This document shows, piece after piece, positions 39,468 to 50,679 of a stretch of 64,000 nt of DNA. The stretch covers positions 124,001 through 188,000 of the forward strand of contig JAIRJZ010000005.1 in NCBI GenBank assembly GCA_031260355.1, written 5' to 3'. The notes under the pieces are model-generated. The model was not told where the DNA came from, did no database searches, and saw only the letters and a list, made by a program, of their open reading frames with translations. Source of the DNA: Burkholderiales bacterium (GTDB lineage: Bacteria > Pseudomonadota > Gammaproteobacteria > Burkholderiales > Casimicrobiaceae). How positions within the stretch are numbered: position 1 is the stretch's first letter; each line of letters opens with the position of its first letter. The translations under genes were made by a program, and so were the position numbers.

Positions 39468-40553
39468 ATGAGTTCGCTCCAAGCAGTGCTGTTGGTCGCC
39501 GCAGTGGCGTTGGTGTTGGTAGTTCTCATCTACAACGTCATACAAATGCGCGCCTTCAAATCCCGGCTTGCCGCCTCCGCCCGAAGAGGAACTGCCCTCC
39601 CCCGTTCCAGCGAAGCGCCGCGCGAGCCGGTACTGCGTACCGATGCCCCCGCCCCGACGGCACCGCCCGCTCCGAGAGAGGCGCCGGATTTCATGGCCGA
39701 AGCCGTGCTGACGCTGCAATTGCCCGATACGGTCAATGTCACCTCCGAATTGGCGCAACAAATACTGAAAACCCCGGGCAAACGGGTTCGCCTCTTCTGG
39801 CAACCGCAAGGAACTGTCCACTGGACATCGCTGCAAAGCACTGCCGACATCCTCTCCTTCCTGGGAAATTCCGCTTCTGACGAAAGCTCCTCGACGCAGC
39901 CCGACGAAACCAGCCCGGCGCCGGTACATTCACTGGCCTTCTGTCTGCAACTCGCCGATCGCGCTCAGGCGGTGACGCCCGAGCAACTCGACGCGTTCCA
40001 GAAGCACGTCGAAGGCGTGGCCTCTCTGTTGTCGGCCAGTTATACGCCGTTCGACGTGGCGCTCGAAGCCGAACGCGCCAAGGCGCTCGACAAAGCCTGC
40101 GCTCAACTCGACCTGCAAATCGGTTTGACGCTGCACGGCAAAGTCGGTCCGCTGCTCGGACAGCAATTGCTGCAAGCGGCACAGAAACTGGGGCTTGTTC
40201 TCGAGAAAGGCGCTTTGCGCTACCTGCAGAACGGCCACGAAGTATTCAGGATCGAAAGCCACGAGGGCTCGGCGCTGACCGAAGAGCGTCTGCGTACGCC
40301 CATTCAGGATCCGGTCATGCTGCTTGATGTGCCGCAAGTGCGCCGTCCCGAACAAAGCTTTGATGAAATGCTGAAACTGGCCACCCAACTGGCGCAAGCA
40401 CTGTCGGCGCAACTCGTCGATGACCGCCAGCGCCCGGTCAGCGAACAGGGTTTGGCGTTGATTCGCACCGAGATCAGCAAATCCACGCAAGCGTTGCGCG
40501 ACATCGGTATCGATCCGGGCAGCCCGCGGGCACTGCGCCTGTTCACGGCCTGA
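39468..40553 (+). CDS. zipA: Cell division protein ZipA-like (FtsZ-binding domain)
   Basis: The 361-residue protein has an N-terminal membrane helix (LLVAAVALVLVVLIYNVIQM) and a proline-rich linker. It has a C-terminal FtsZ-binding domain of about 130 residues, with FDVALEAERAKALDKAC, LGLVLEKGALRYL and the final VDDRQRPVSEQGLALIR segment. ZipA tethers FtsZ to the membrane at division. The sequence is diverged, so the call leans on topology and on the smc-zipA context. The usual next gene, ligA, is absent; a repeat cluster and porin follow instead. Confidence 0.8.
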   Translation: MSSLQAVLLVAAVALVLVVLIYNVIQMRAFKSRLAASARRGTALPRSSEAPREPVLRTDAPAPTAPPAPREAPDFMAEAVLTLQLPDTVNVTSELAQQILKTPGKRVRLFWQPQGTVHWTSLQSTADILSFLGNSASDESSSTQPDETSPAPVHSLAFCLQLADRAQAVTPEQLDAFQKHVEGVASLLSASYTPFDVALEAERAKALDKACAQLDLQIGLTLHGKVGPLLGQQLLQAAQKLGLVLEKGALRYLQNGHEVFRIESHEGSALTEERLRTPIQDPVMLLDVPQVRRPEQSFDEMLKLATQLAQALSAQLVDDRQRPVSEQGLALIRTEISKSTQALRDIGIDPGSPRALRLFTA

Positions 40554-41077
40554 CGCTATCGCGGTTTTTATTTAAGTGCATACCTTTCTGCGGAGATACA
40601 TCGCGTTTTGTTCCTTCCCCTTGAAGGGGAAGGCTAAGATGGGGATGGGGTTTCCTGGCGGCCTGTGCAAACAACCCCTCCCAAACCCCCCCCTTGAAGG
40701 GGAGGGTTTTATCAGCGACCTGACTTTTCCCCGAAGCGGGAAGAGGAGGAAACATAGGCACATGCGAGAAAACGCCGTGCCCCCCCCTCTCCCCTTGAGG
40801 GAGAGGGGCTGGGGGAGAGGGGAAAAACAATCGCTTCTCTCCCTCTCCCGCCCCCCTGATCAAAAGCATTTCGAGGGCAGGCTCTTCGGGGCACCCTCCC
40901 CCTCGAGGGGGGAGGGAAGTACGCATTTGAACCCAAACCGCTCTAAGGACGCTCTGAACAACCCTGCTATCCCCCGCTTGTCATCCTGCGCGAAGTCGCA
41001 GGATCCACGCGGCGTCTGGATTCTGCGACTTCGCTTCGCTACGCGCAGAATGACAAGAAGGATTTTTCAGAGGCTCT
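40554..41077. repeat. Largest intergenic repeat mosaic
   Basis: This 524-base non-coding block has, in order: an end-motif variant with TTCCCCTTGAAGGGGAAGG (40614-40632), GGGGATGGGGTTTCC, CTCCCCTTGAGGGAGAGG (about 40789-40806), and a segment at 40847-40948 whose inverted copy is at 57262-57366. Next come the end motif ACGCATTTGAACCCAAACCG (40921-40940) and a long inverted pair, TGTCATCCTGCGCGAAG (40979 onward) against the arm ending CAGAATGACA (41055). It acts as the junction where ligA would be expected. Confidence 0.85.
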
Positions 41078-42214
41078 CTAAAAGAAGTGGTACATGCCCA
41101 TCGCCACCCCCTGCTGGTTGGTTCCCAATGCAACACTGCTGGGACCAAACGGCACGGTGCGGTTGCCGTCGCGGAAAAACGTGTAGTTGGCACGCGCCTC
41201 GTTTTTCAAATACATGTAACCGGCGTAAACGGTCGTCCGTTTTGAAAACGGATAACTGACCGACAAGGTGAATTGCTGAGCGCCGGTGTCGTGACCGCCG
41301 CGAATGTCGCCCACCTGCAATGACGTTTTCCCCTTGGCATCATCAGCGTAGCCGTAATAACCGAAGACCTTGAACGCCCCCACCGGCACTGTCGCCGCCA
41401 CACCATAGAGGTCACGTTTCAGCGTGTCGCTACCGTTGTTCAGTTCGTATTCGAGATGTTCGTACAAACCCGCCAACGTCACCGGACCGAAGTTATAGCT
41501 GACCGCCAACGAGGTTTCCCAATCGTTGTTCCCCGCTGCGGCAGCATGGCCAAGCTTATAACGGTAATCATGCTGATAGCTGTATGTCGCGCCTGCTTGT
41601 AAATTGCCGTTCATATAGATCAGCGAGCTGCTCAGGTTGTACGCGTGATGAACGTCCTCCGCCGTTGAATATTGAATTGCACCGCGTAGCCCGTTCCATA
41701 CCGGCGATTCATACCGGACGGCATTCGACAACGTATCGATAAAGCTTCCCCCTTTGGCCGCTACGCCTCCTTGCGCCCACAAGGTTGAACTCGTCAGCAC
41801 GGCATTTCGCCAAGCGTTGTCGGAAAAAATGAAGAAGAGATTGTCCACTGCGCTGGTTATTCGGCCAAGTTTGACCGTCCCCCAGCCGCTCTGCAATCCA
41901 AGATACGTCGTACGCCCCGCCAGCGACGTTCCTCCCCGGTCTCCCGAAATGGCTGACTCTATCTGGAAAATGGTATTCCACCCATTTCCCAGCGACTCTA
42001 CCCCTCGGAAACCGAGCAAAGAGCCGCCCCATGAGGTCACGCGATTGATTTTGAGCGCTTCGCTGTTATTGGCACTAACCCGATCGACACTCATGTTTAA
42101 CGTTCCGTACAGCGTCACATTTGTCGTTTGCGCCGAAGCCGATGATAAAAAACATGCCCCAGCCAATAACGGAAAAAGCGCCTTGACGGCGCCGATTCTT
42201 TTTCTGCTTTTCAT
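41078..42214 (-). CDS. Gram-negative porin (Neisseria/Burkholderia type)
   Basis: Outer-membrane trimeric porin of 378 residues. It has a signal peptide ending SSASAQ and a first strand TNVTLYGTLNMSVDRV. It also has LGFRGVESLGNGWNTIFQIE, the periplasmic-turn block YLGLQSGWGTVKLGR and a C-terminal aromatic strand MGMYHFF, as needed for BAM recognition. It allows diffusion of small hydrophilic solutes. It is transcribed toward the repeat cluster; its upstream gap is shared with pheS. Confidence 0.93.
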   Translation of the reverse strand: MKSRKRIGAVKALFPLLAGACFLSSASAQTTNVTLYGTLNMSVDRVSANNSEALKINRVTSWGGSLLGFRGVESLGNGWNTIFQIESAISGDRGGTSLAGRTTYLGLQSGWGTVKLGRITSAVDNLFFIFSDNAWRNAVLTSSTLWAQGGVAAKGGSFIDTLSNAVRYESPVWNGLRGAIQYSTAEDVHHAYNLSSSLIYMNGNLQAGATYSYQHDYRYKLGHAAAAGNNDWETSLAVSYNFGPVTLAGLYEHLEYELNNGSDTLKRDLYGVAATVPVGAFKVFGYYGYADDAKGKTSLQVGDIRGGHDTGAQQFTLSVSYPFSKRTTVYAGYMYLKNEARANYTFFRDGNRTVPFGPSSVALGTNQQGVAMGMYHFF

Positions 42215-43737
<1,523 letters not shown>

Positions 43738-43746
43738 GAGACTCCG

Positions 43747-46155
43747 ATGAGATTTTCCGAACACTGGTTGCGCACACTGGTCGATCCGCCGCTCGATTCT
43801 ACGGCGCTGTGCGATTGTCTGACGATGGCGGGGCTTGAAGTCGAAGAAACGACGTCGGCGGCACCGCCTTTCTCCGGTATCGTCGTCGCCCGCATTCTCG
43901 ATATCGAACCGCATCCCAACGCCGACAAGCTGTGTGTCTGTAAAGTCGATGCCGGTCAGGAAAAGCCGCTGCAAATCGTCTGCGGCGCACCGAACGCCGC
44001 AGCGGGACTGGTCGTCCCCTGCGCACTCGAAGGAGCGGTGTTACCCGGCGGCTTCCCTATCAAGCGCACGACGATGCGCGGCGTCGAATCGCAAGGCATG
44101 CTGTGTTCATCGCGTGAACTCGGCATCAGCGAAGATCACGGCGGTTTGATGTCGCTGCCGACCGATCTCAAACCCGGCACCGATATCCGCGCGGCGCTGC
44201 ATCTCGACGATACTTTCATCACGCTGAAACTGACACCGAACCGCGCCGACTGTTTGTCACTCATTGGCATTGCGCGTGAAGTCGCCGCGCTGACCGGCGC
44301 GCCATTGCGTTTACCGCCCCGCGCTCAGATAAGCACCGATTCAAAAGCGGCGACGGCGATCCGGCTTGAAGCGCCCGACGGTTGCCCCCGTTTCGCGGCG
44401 CGAATCATCGAGAACGTCAATCCATCGGCACCGACGCCGCTGTGGATGCAGCAACGCTTGCTGAGCACCGGCATCCGACCAATCTCGGCGCTGGTTGACA
44501 TCACCAATTATGTGATGATGGAGATGGGGCAGCCGATGCACGCCTATGATTGCCGTCAAATCGACGGCGACATCGTCGTGCGCTTCGCCCGACCCGGCGA
44601 AAAGCTGCTGTTGCTCAATGAACAAACCGTCAAACTCACGCCCGATCTCCTGATGGTGTGCGACGAGAAAAAACCGCTGGGGCTGGCCGGCATCATGGGC
44701 GGCGAACACACCGGCATCGCCGCCGACACCACGAACGTTTTTCTCGAAGCGGCGCACTTCTCGCCACCCGTGATTCAGGGCAAGATGCGACGGCTGGGGT
44801 TCGCCTCCGATGCCGGTCACCGCTTCGAACGCGGCGTCGATTTCGAGTTGCCGCCGCGTGCGGTCGAACGCGCTGCCGAGTTGATTTTGGCGATCTGCGG
44901 CATTCCCGGCAAAACGGCCGCCGGCCCTTTGATCGACGAATGCAAAACCCTGCCAGCGCGACCGCCCGTTCGTGTGCGCACGGCTCGCGTCTCGCGGATT
45001 CTGGGCTGGACTTTCGAGGCCGATGCCGTTGCCGCCGTTTTCCAGAAACTCGGTTTCGCTTTTACGCGCGATGGCGACAACTTCACCGTCACGCCGCCGT
45101 CGTACCGCTTCGATCTGACGCTCGAAGAAGATTTCATCGAAGAAGTCGCCCGCATCCACGGTTACGACAACATTCCGTCGCCGATGGTCGCGCATGGCCA
45201 GCACATGTTGGCGCTGCCGGAAACGCAGTTGCCGATCGCCGCGCTCAAGCAGCGCCTGGCCGATCAAGGCTGGCAGGAAATTCTGACCTTCAGTTTCGTC
45301 GCCTCCGAAATGGAACAGTTGCTCAACGGTGAAGAGAACGGAATTTCTCCGGTGCGCGTTCACAACCCGATCGCCGCTCAACTCGACGTGATGCGCACAT
45401 CGTTGTTGCCGGGGCTGCTGGAAACGCTCAGAAGCAACCTGAACCGCAAGGAGCCTTACCTGCGACTCTTCGAGGTCGGTCGCATTTTCCTGTCCGCCAC
45501 TGCCGATACCGCTGTCCAACCCTACCGTCTTGGCGGGCTGGCCTATGGCGATGCCGTCCCCGAACAATGGGGCGTCTCCTCGTCAACGCGGCGGCCTGTT
45601 GACTTCTTCGACGTCAAAGGCACACTGGAAACCTTGGTTTCTCCGCGATCGCTGACCACGGCTCCGGTCGCCAATGCCGATGACTTGCTGCCGGCGTTAC
45701 ATCCGCGCCGTGTTGCTTATGTGCAACTCGATGGCGTTGCCATCGGCTGGGTCGGCGAGCTGCATCCGCGCCTTGTCCAGCACCTCGAAATTCCGCAAGC
45801 ACCTGTGGTTTTCGAACTTGACTGGGAAGCGTTGCGCGAGCAAGCATTGCCGCAAGCCAAGCCGATTTCGCGGCAACCGATGGTGCGACGCGATTTGGCT
45901 GTCATTGTCGATGCGGATGTTCCGGCGCAGACCTTGATTAACACTCTGGAAAATATCCGCCCGCCTCACATCGAGAGCCTTCAGCTTTTTGACATTTACC
46001 AAGGCACCAACTTGCCCGCCGGCAAAAAAAGCGTTGCGATTCTTATGGTTATGCGAGATACTGAACGTACTTTAACAGATCGCGACATCGACGCAACGTT
46101 AAAAATTTTTTGCGCTGCGCTGGAGAGTGATCACGGTGCGTGTCTGCGCTCTTGA
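43747..46155 (+). CDS. pheT: Phenylalanyl-tRNA synthetase beta subunit
   Basis: Editing and tRNA-binding subunit of 802 residues. In order it has an EMAP/OB-fold tRNA-binding domain (residues about 40-150, [20 protein letters not shown]), the B3/B4 editing domain (about 210-370, with [17 protein letters not shown]) and the B5 domain near 400-475. Next are the catalytic-like domain and the C-terminal anticodon-binding FDX-ACB domain ([20 protein letters not shown]). It overlaps the upstream region of ihfA, whose ribosome site lies on its stop codon. Confidence 0.97.
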   Translation: MRFSEHWLRTLVDPPLDSTALCDCLTMAGLEVEETTSAAPPFSGIVVARILDIEPHPNADKLCVCKVDAGQEKPLQIVCGAPNAAAGLVVPCALEGAVLPGGFPIKRTTMRGVESQGMLCSSRELGISEDHGGLMSLPTDLKPGTDIRAALHLDDTFITLKLTPNRADCLSLIGIAREVAALTGAPLRLPPRAQISTDSKAATAIRLEAPDGCPRFAARIIENVNPSAPTPLWMQQRLLSTGIRPISALVDITNYVMMEMGQPMHAYDCRQIDGDIVVRFARPGEKLLLLNEQTVKLTPDLLMVCDEKKPLGLAGIMGGEHTGIAADTTNVFLEAAHFSPPVIQGKMRRLGFASDAGHRFERGVDFELPPRAVERAAELILAICGIPGKTAAGPLIDECKTLPARPPVRVRTARVSRILGWTFEADAVAAVFQKLGFAFTRDGDNFTVTPPSYRFDLTLEEDFIEEVARIHGYDNIPSPMVAHGQHMLALPETQLPIAALKQRLADQGWQEILTFSFVASEMEQLLNGEENGISPVRVHNPIAAQLDVMRTSLLPGLLETLRSNLNRKEPYLRLFEVGRIFLSATADTAVQPYRLGGLAYGDAVPEQWGVSSSTRRPVDFFDVKGTLETLVSPRSLTTAPVANADDLLPALHPRRVAYVQLDGVAIGWVGELHPRLVQHLEIPQAPVVFELDWEALREQALPQAKPISRQPMVRRDLAVIVDADVPAQTLINTLENIRPPHIESLQLFDIYQGTNLPAGKKSVAILMVMRDTERTLTDRDIDATLKIFCAALESDHGACLRS

Positions 46156-46166
46156 GGATTCAGTGT

Positions 46167-46484
46167 ATGTCAACGCTTACCAAAGCTGAACTGACCGACT
46201 TGCTTTTTGAACAACTGGGGCTCAACAAGCGCGAGGCCAAGGATATGGTCGAGCGTTTTTTTGAAGAAATCCGTTTGTCGCTTGAGAACGGCGATGCTGT
46301 CAAGCTGTCCGGTTTCGGCAATTTCCAGTTGCGCGAAAAAGCGCAGCGACCGGGACGCAATCCGAAAACCGGTATCGACATCCCGATCTCGGCGCGACGT
46401 GTCGTCACTTTCCACGCCAGTCAGAAACTCAAAGCCATGGTCGACGAGGCAGCCAATGCCCGAAACGCCGCACCGCGCGCCTGA
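46167..46484 (+). CDS. ihfA: Integration host factor alpha subunit
   Basis: DNA-bending nucleoid protein of 105 residues. [25 protein letters not shown] is the dimer helix region and [25 protein letters not shown] is the DNA-binding beta arm, each shown here only to identify the family. GAGG at 46154-46157 is nine bases before the ATG at 46167, favoured over an upstream in-frame start. The pheST-ihfA order is conserved across proteobacteria. The merR start lies within its 3' end. Confidence 0.96.
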   Translation: MSTLTKAELTDLLFEQLGLNKREAKDMVERFFEEIRLSLENGDAVKLSGFGNFQLREKAQRPGRNPKTGIDIPISARRVVTFHASQKLKAMVDEAANARNAAPRA

Positions 46485-46875
46485 GTTGCCGCCGATTCCC
46501 GCCAAACGTTACTTCACCATCGGTGAAGTCAGCGAATTGTGCGCGGTCAAACCGCATGTGTTGCGGTACTGGGAACAAGAATTCTCGCAACTGAAACCGC
46601 TGAAGCGGCGCGGCAACCGGCGTTACTACCAGCACCACGAAGTACTGTTGATTCGCCGCATCCGCGGTCTGCTCTATGAGCAGGGCTTTACCATCAGCGG
46701 TGCCCGCCACCAACTCGAAGAACTCGTGACGACAGAAAAAGCCGTTTCGCCGAACGCTTCCAAAAACAAATCACCTGCCACTGTACAACCGCCATCGGTT
46801 CACGCGCCGCTCGAACACGCAAAACTGCACGACGAGCTTCAGGAAATACTCAAACTGCTCAAAACAAAGCGCTGA
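46456..46875 (+). CDS. MerR-family transcriptional regulator
   Basis: The 139-residue protein has a winged-helix MerR DNA-binding domain (residues about 18-85: [42 protein letters not shown]). A short C-terminal coil follows, lacking metal-binding cysteines. This MerR paralogue regularly follows ihfA and has no established regulon. The start overlaps ihfA by 29 bases; GAGG upstream supports ATG 46456. A terminator follows. Confidence 0.9.
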   Translation: MPETPHRAPELPPIPAKRYFTIGEVSELCAVKPHVLRYWEQEFSQLKPLKRRGNRRYYQHHEVLLIRRIRGLLYEQGFTISGARHQLEELVTTEKAVSPNASKNKSPATVQPPSVHAPLEHAKLHDELQEILKLLKTKR

Positions 46876-46881
46876 TTCGAG

Positions 46882-46913
46882 CAGAGAGTGAGCCGCTCTC
46901 CTCTCTGTCTTTT
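46882..46913 (+). terminator. Intrinsic terminator of pheST-ihfA-merR
   Basis: CAGAGAG (46882-46888) pairs with CTCTCTG (46901-46907), with additional inner GAG/CTC pairing, followed by TCTTTT. Confidence 0.65.
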
Positions 46914-47023
46914 CCAAAAAAATGATTCTGCGCTGTTTGGGAACCTGTTAAACTGTATTTTGTCTTGTCGATGACACGTTGTTTTTCGACAGGCCTTCTT
47001 GATTTCCTGCGACAGGTATTCAC

Positions 47024-47746
47024 ATGCATTCCGACCTTCCTCCGATCATCGCGCTTTTCCTGATGGGTCTCGTCGGCAGCGGCGGTCATTGTTTGTTCAT
47101 GTGTTCGCCGATCATGACGGCGCTGACGCTCAACTCCTCCCGTCGCTGGTTGCTGATCGTCGGCTACAACCTTGGCCGGATCGTGACTTACACGCTGATG
47201 GGGGTTCTCTTCGGCGCGCTCGGTCATTGGCTGGCGCAACGCGTCGGCACCCTGCTTCAAGTGCAACAACTGATGACCGTCATCGCCGCCCTCATCATGC
47301 TGCTGATCGCACTGCAAGTCAGCGGTTTTTACAACGCGCTGGCGCCGCTCGAACGTCTGGGCAGTCGCCTCTGGCAAAAGCTTCAGCCGCTCACCCGCCG
47401 TCTGTTGCCGGTGCAACATTTCCCCGGCGCGCTGGCGTTGGGCGGTCTCTGGGGCTTCATTCCGTGCGGCATGGTTTACGGCGCGCTAGCCGCCAGCCTC
47501 GCTGCCGGCGGCGCTCTTGAAGGCGGCGCGTTGATGCTGGCGTTCGGTCTCGGTACGCTGCCGGCGCTGACGGCGGTCGGTCTCGCCGCCAGCGGCTTGA
47601 GTCGTTGGCTGCGACACGCCTGGTTGAAACGTCTGGCCGGAATCGCCATCGCCTTATTGGCGGTCTGGATGCTTGTCCATCAATACACGAAGTCGCCGCC
47701 GAACTTTGATGCTTCGGAAACGCCGGTCGAGATGGATTGCCATTAG
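47024..47746 (+). CDS. TauE/SafE-like sulfite exporter/cytochrome-assembly membrane protein
   Basis: The 240-residue inner-membrane protein has about six helices. It has GxxGSGGHCLFMCSPIMTAL near residue 18 (an HCxxMC metal-binding-type motif), GYNLGRIVTYTLMGVLFG and GFIPCGMVYGALAASLAAGG. This subgroup (DsbD_2 domain) is usually linked to copper delivery for cytochrome oxidase assembly rather than to sulfite export. The NosL-like copper protein gene that follows supports a copper role by inference. The C-terminal tail contains MDCH. Confidence 0.8.
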   Translation: MHSDLPPIIALFLMGLVGSGGHCLFMCSPIMTALTLNSSRRWLLIVGYNLGRIVTYTLMGVLFGALGHWLAQRVGTLLQVQQLMTVIAALIMLLIALQVSGFYNALAPLERLGSRLWQKLQPLTRRLLPVQHFPGALALGGLWGFIPCGMVYGALAASLAAGGALEGGALMLAFGLGTLPALTAVGLAASGLSRWLRHAWLKRLAGIAIALLAVWMLVHQYTKSPPNFDASETPVEMDCH

Positions 47747-48120
47747 AACAGTTTCGGTTCAAGTGAATACATTTCTGCGAGTATGCACTGCGCTTTTTTC
47801 CTTCCCCTTCAAGGGGAAGGCCGGGATGGGGATGGGGTGTTTCTTCGTAGCTGTCTGTGCAAACAGCCCCGTCCCCACCTTGGAGCGGCTTTGATTTATT
47901 CGTTCACAACAGTTTTTAGCTACCGCCGAGGGATTCTCAACTCCCTCTCCCTAACCCTCTCCCGCAAGCAGGAGAGGGAATGTGGCTCTTCCCCCCGCGC
48001 ACGGGGGAAGAACCTGTCCTCGTGAAGGCGGGGGTTGGGATGGAGGCGCCGCATAAAAAAGTGTACGCAACTGAATGACTGCTTAACTTTAAAAAAAGCC
48101 GTACGAAATGAATGTGTTTG
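47747..48120. repeat. Intergenic repeat mosaic between the TauE-like and NosL-like genes
   Basis: CAGTTTCGGTTCAAGTGAAT (47750-47769), TTCCCCTTCAAGGGGAAGG (47803-47821), then GGGGATGGGGTGTTTC. The block at 47747-47885 parallels 40555-40690. CTCTCCCGCAAGCAGGAGAG (47957-47976) and the tail GCATAAAAAAGTGTACGCA (about 48050-48068) parallel 24605-24725. No coding potential seen. Confidence 0.8.
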
Positions 48121-48162
48121 AGCAAAGAACTGGTGTTTTCTCTTTAAGAAAGGTGGTGCAAA

Positions 48163-48654
48163 ATGAAAGTGTTCAAGCAAAGACGCAATTTTCTGATTTT
48201 TCTCTCGATGACTCCATTGCTGGCTTACGCGCAAAATCCTGAAACCGGCGTTAAGCCGCGGGAAGCCAAATGGGGTCAAGACAAATGCGCACGTTGCGCC
48301 ATGGCATTAAAAGACCCCCTGAACTCGGCGCAAATCGTCAATCCGGAAACGGGAGAAACGTTCATGTTCGACGATCTCGGCTGCGCGGTTGCCTGGCTCG
48401 ATGACAAGAACCCGGCATGGCGCAGCAAAGCCGTTATTTACGTCAACGATGCTACCGACGGCGCATGGCTGAAGATGGATGAAGCGATCTTGGCAAACCC
48501 CTACCCCACGCCGATGTCGTACGGCATTGCGGCCTTTCGCAACAAGGAGAAGGTCGGAGCCGATAAGACAGTGCTCACAGTCAAGGAAGCCGAAAAGCTC
48601 ATCCTGGACACCGCCCTGGAGCGCAAGAAAAAGAAAGCCATGAAGCATCAGTGA
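48163..48654 (+). CDS. NosL-like exported copper-binding protein
   Basis: The 163-residue protein has an N-terminal hydrophobic signal (FLIFLSMTPLLAYAQ). It has the NosL motif KCARCAMAL (CxxCxM) near residue 44, then FMFDDLGCAVAWL and a further conserved YGIAAF. NosL binds Cu(I) for nitrous-oxide reductase, but orphan homologues occur without nos genes, and none are visible here. AAAGGTGG before the ATG is a good ribosome site. The lipobox cysteine of classical NosL is absent; the signal peptide ends AYAQ, so it is probably soluble in the periplasm. Confidence 0.75.
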   Translation: MKVFKQRRNFLIFLSMTPLLAYAQNPETGVKPREAKWGQDKCARCAMALKDPLNSAQIVNPETGETFMFDDLGCAVAWLDDKNPAWRSKAVIYVNDATDGAWLKMDEAILANPYPTPMSYGIAAFRNKEKVGADKTVLTVKEAEKLILDTALERKKKKAMKHQ

Positions 48655-48905
48655 TGATTGCTTCGCGGCGCGAACTGCATGATTCATCCCTCTCCCGCTT
48701 GCGGGAGAGGGAAAGAGAGAATTTCCCTGGGTTCCCGCTTTCGCTGAAATGACGCGATCTCGTACTGCTTTTCTCAATAGCAACAATGACCTTTGCTCAA
48801 CTGTCAGCAGTGTCTGTTGCGTCCACCATGTTCCGTCATTCCCGTGAAAGCGGGAATCCAGAGGTGTTTGTTTGAACCAAACCGCTCAAATCGCGCTACG
48901 GTAAA
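48655..48905. repeat. Repeat remnants between nosL-like gene and thiD
   Basis: CTCTCCCGCTTGCGGGAGAGG (48692-48712) hairpin, GGGTTCCCGCTTTCGCTGAA, CGTGAAAGCGGGAATCC and the end motif TTTGAACCAAACCGCTCAAA (about 48871-48890). A convergent gap; no gene. Confidence 0.7.
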
Positions 48906-49727
48906 TCACCACCACCGGTGAAAATGATGCGGCGGACCGATGCCGCGCCCGACGGATAAGCGGTCTGCCTGCATCAACGCCTGCGTCAGCCAGTCTTTGG
49001 CCTCCTGCACCGTCGTTTTCCAGTCGGGGCGCTGCGGTCGCAATGCGGCCAGCGCCGCCGACAGTGTGCAGCCGGTGCCATGGGTGTGGCGCGTTTCGAC
49101 GCGCGGCACGGCAAAGCGCAACTCTTCAGCCGGCGTGATCAACCAATCCGGGCTGTCTCCGCTTTTCAAATGGCCGCCTTTCATCAACACCGCTTTGGCG
49201 CCAAGCGCCAGCAACGCGCGCCCCTGTTGCCGCATCGCCGTTTCATCGGTGGCGATGTCTGTATCGAGTAGCGCCGCCGCTTCAGGAAGATTTGGCGTCA
49301 CGATATCCGCCAGCGGCAACAGCACCTCACGCAGCGCCCGCACCGCCTCTGGCGCCAACAACGTATCGCCGCCCTTTGCCACCATCACCGTATCGAGTAC
49401 GAACACCGGCGGTCGGTAACGTACCAGACTCGCCGCCACCGCTCCGATCACCGCCGCGTTCGCCAACATCCCGCATTTGACGCTGTCGATGCGCAAATCG
49501 CCGAAAACGGAATCGCATTGCGCCATCACGAATTCCGGCGTCACCGGAAACACACCTTGCACGCCTTGCGTGTTCTGCGCCGTCAGCGCGGTAAGCACCG
49601 ACGCGCCGTACACGCCCAGCGCCGAAAAGGTTTTGAGGTCGGCCTGAATACCGGCGCCGCCGCCGGAATCGGAACCGGCAATGGTCAACACAATGAATGT
49701 TTTGTCGTTTTGCTGCTCATTTACCAT
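48906..49727 (-). CDS. thiD: Hydroxymethylpyrimidine kinase / phosphomethylpyrimidine kinase
   Basis: Phosphorylates HMP twice for thiamine synthesis. The 273-residue ribokinase-family protein has VLTIAGSDSGGGAGIQADLKT at the N-terminus (substrate loop), VCGML-type core SVKCGMLANA and DTVMVAKGGDTLL. It ends with the GTGCTLSAALAAL anion hole and the family tail HHFHRWW. It stands near thiE and thiM but in its own transcription unit, separated by a repeat region; no riboswitch was seen upstream of it. Confidence 0.95.
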   Translation of the reverse strand: MVNEQQNDKTFIVLTIAGSDSGGGAGIQADLKTFSALGVYGASVLTALTAQNTQGVQGVFPVTPEFVMAQCDSVFGDLRIDSVKCGMLANAAVIGAVAASLVRYRPPVFVLDTVMVAKGGDTLLAPEAVRALREVLLPLADIVTPNLPEAAALLDTDIATDETAMRQQGRALLALGAKAVLMKGGHLKSGDSPDWLITPAEELRFAVPRVETRHTHGTGCTLSAALAALRPQRPDWKTTVQEAKDWLTQALMQADRLSVGRGIGPPHHFHRWW

Positions 49728-50022
49728 TGTTTATTCCCACCCGTGAATAAAAATATTACGCACAAAGAACACAAAGGCCTCAAAGACTTCTGAAATCTAT
49801 CTCAAAATCGTTGAGATACTGTGAGCGTTCATTTGGTAACTGCGTCGTTCCGGCGAAAGCCGGAATGACGGCAATAAAAGGATTGATCCTTGATCCTCAT
49901 CCCTTGTACCGCAAGCCCCAGCCACGAGGAACACAAAGACCTCAAAACACCCTTAACTCTTTGTGCTTTCTGCGTTCTTTGTGGTTAAAACCGTTTTTTC
50001 GCTCCGCCGATACAAACAAGAA
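49728..50022. repeat. Repeat mosaic between thiD and thiE
   Basis: GCACAAAGAACACAAAGGCC (49759 onward) and TTCTGCGTTCTTTGTGGTTA (about 49967-49986) form an inverted pair like that at 200-409. Between them are TTCCGGCGAAAGCCGGAATG (a 7-bp hairpin with GAAA-type loop, 49848-49867) and ACGAGGAACACAAAGACCTC. No gene. Confidence 0.7.
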
Positions 50023-50679
50023 TCAGCTTCCGATCACTTCGCTCAACGCCCGCGCCGCTTCTTCCGGCGCTTCGCTGGCGCAGATCGCCGACACCACCGC
50101 AATGCCATCGACGCCGGTTTCCATCACCGCCCGTGCATTGTGGGCGTTGATACTGCCGATGGCGACTACCGATAACGGAATTTCCTTCTTCATCGCCAGC
50201 AACGCCCGCAACCCGTCGATCCCCAGTGCCGGTCCCGCCTCGGGCTTGGTTGCCGTCAGTTCCACCGGCCCAAGGCCGATGTAATCCGCCACACCGGGCT
50301 CAATATCGCGCCACTGTTGCGCGTTCGATACCGAAACCCCGACGATCTTCGTTTCGCCCAGCAAGCGTCGCACTTCTTTCGCGGGCAAATCCTGTTGCCC
50401 GACATGAACACCGTCGGCGTCCACCGCCAGCGCCACATCAACGTGATCGTTGATGATCAACGGTACCTGGCGCGACTGACACAAGGGCTTCAACGCGCAC
50501 GCCGCGTCCCAGAACGCCCGCTTGCGCCACCCTATCGCGCGCAACTGCACCACCGTCACACCTCCGGCAATCGCCGCTTCCGTCACGCGCACCATGCCGG
50601 CCACACCGCCGCACATGTCGGGGTCGAGCACCAGATACAGCGACACATCGAGTGCCGCACGAGGAACTGTTCTATTCAT
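50023..50679 (-). CDS. thiE: Thiamine phosphate synthase
   Basis: Couples HMP-pyrophosphate to thiazole phosphate to give thiamine monophosphate. The 218-residue TIM-barrel has GGVTVVQLRAIGW, LIINDHVDVALAVDADGVHVGQ and DYIGLGPVELTATKPEAGPALG, the pyrophosphate and substrate loops. The usual VQLR(D/E)K active-site block is altered to VQLRAIGWRKR here; activity is still likely. The start overlaps the thiM stop (ATGA), so it is the second gene of the riboswitch-controlled thiM-thiE unit. Confidence 0.92.
   Translation of the reverse strand: MNRTVPRAALDVSLYLVLDPDMCGGVAGMVRVTEAAIAGGVTVVQLRAIGWRKRAFWDAACALKPLCQSRQVPLIINDHVDVALAVDADGVHVGQQDLPAKEVRRLLGETKIVGVSVSNAQQWRDIEPGVADYIGLGPVELTATKPEAGPALGIDGLRALLAMKKEIPLSVVAIGSINAHNARAVMETGVDGIAVVSAICASEAPEEAARALSEVIGS

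Noticed and set aside
47024..47746. Sulfite exporter assignment taken literally
   Set aside because: The HCxxMC motif and the NosL-like neighbour favour a copper or cytochrome-assembly role, and no sulfur oxidation genes are nearby.
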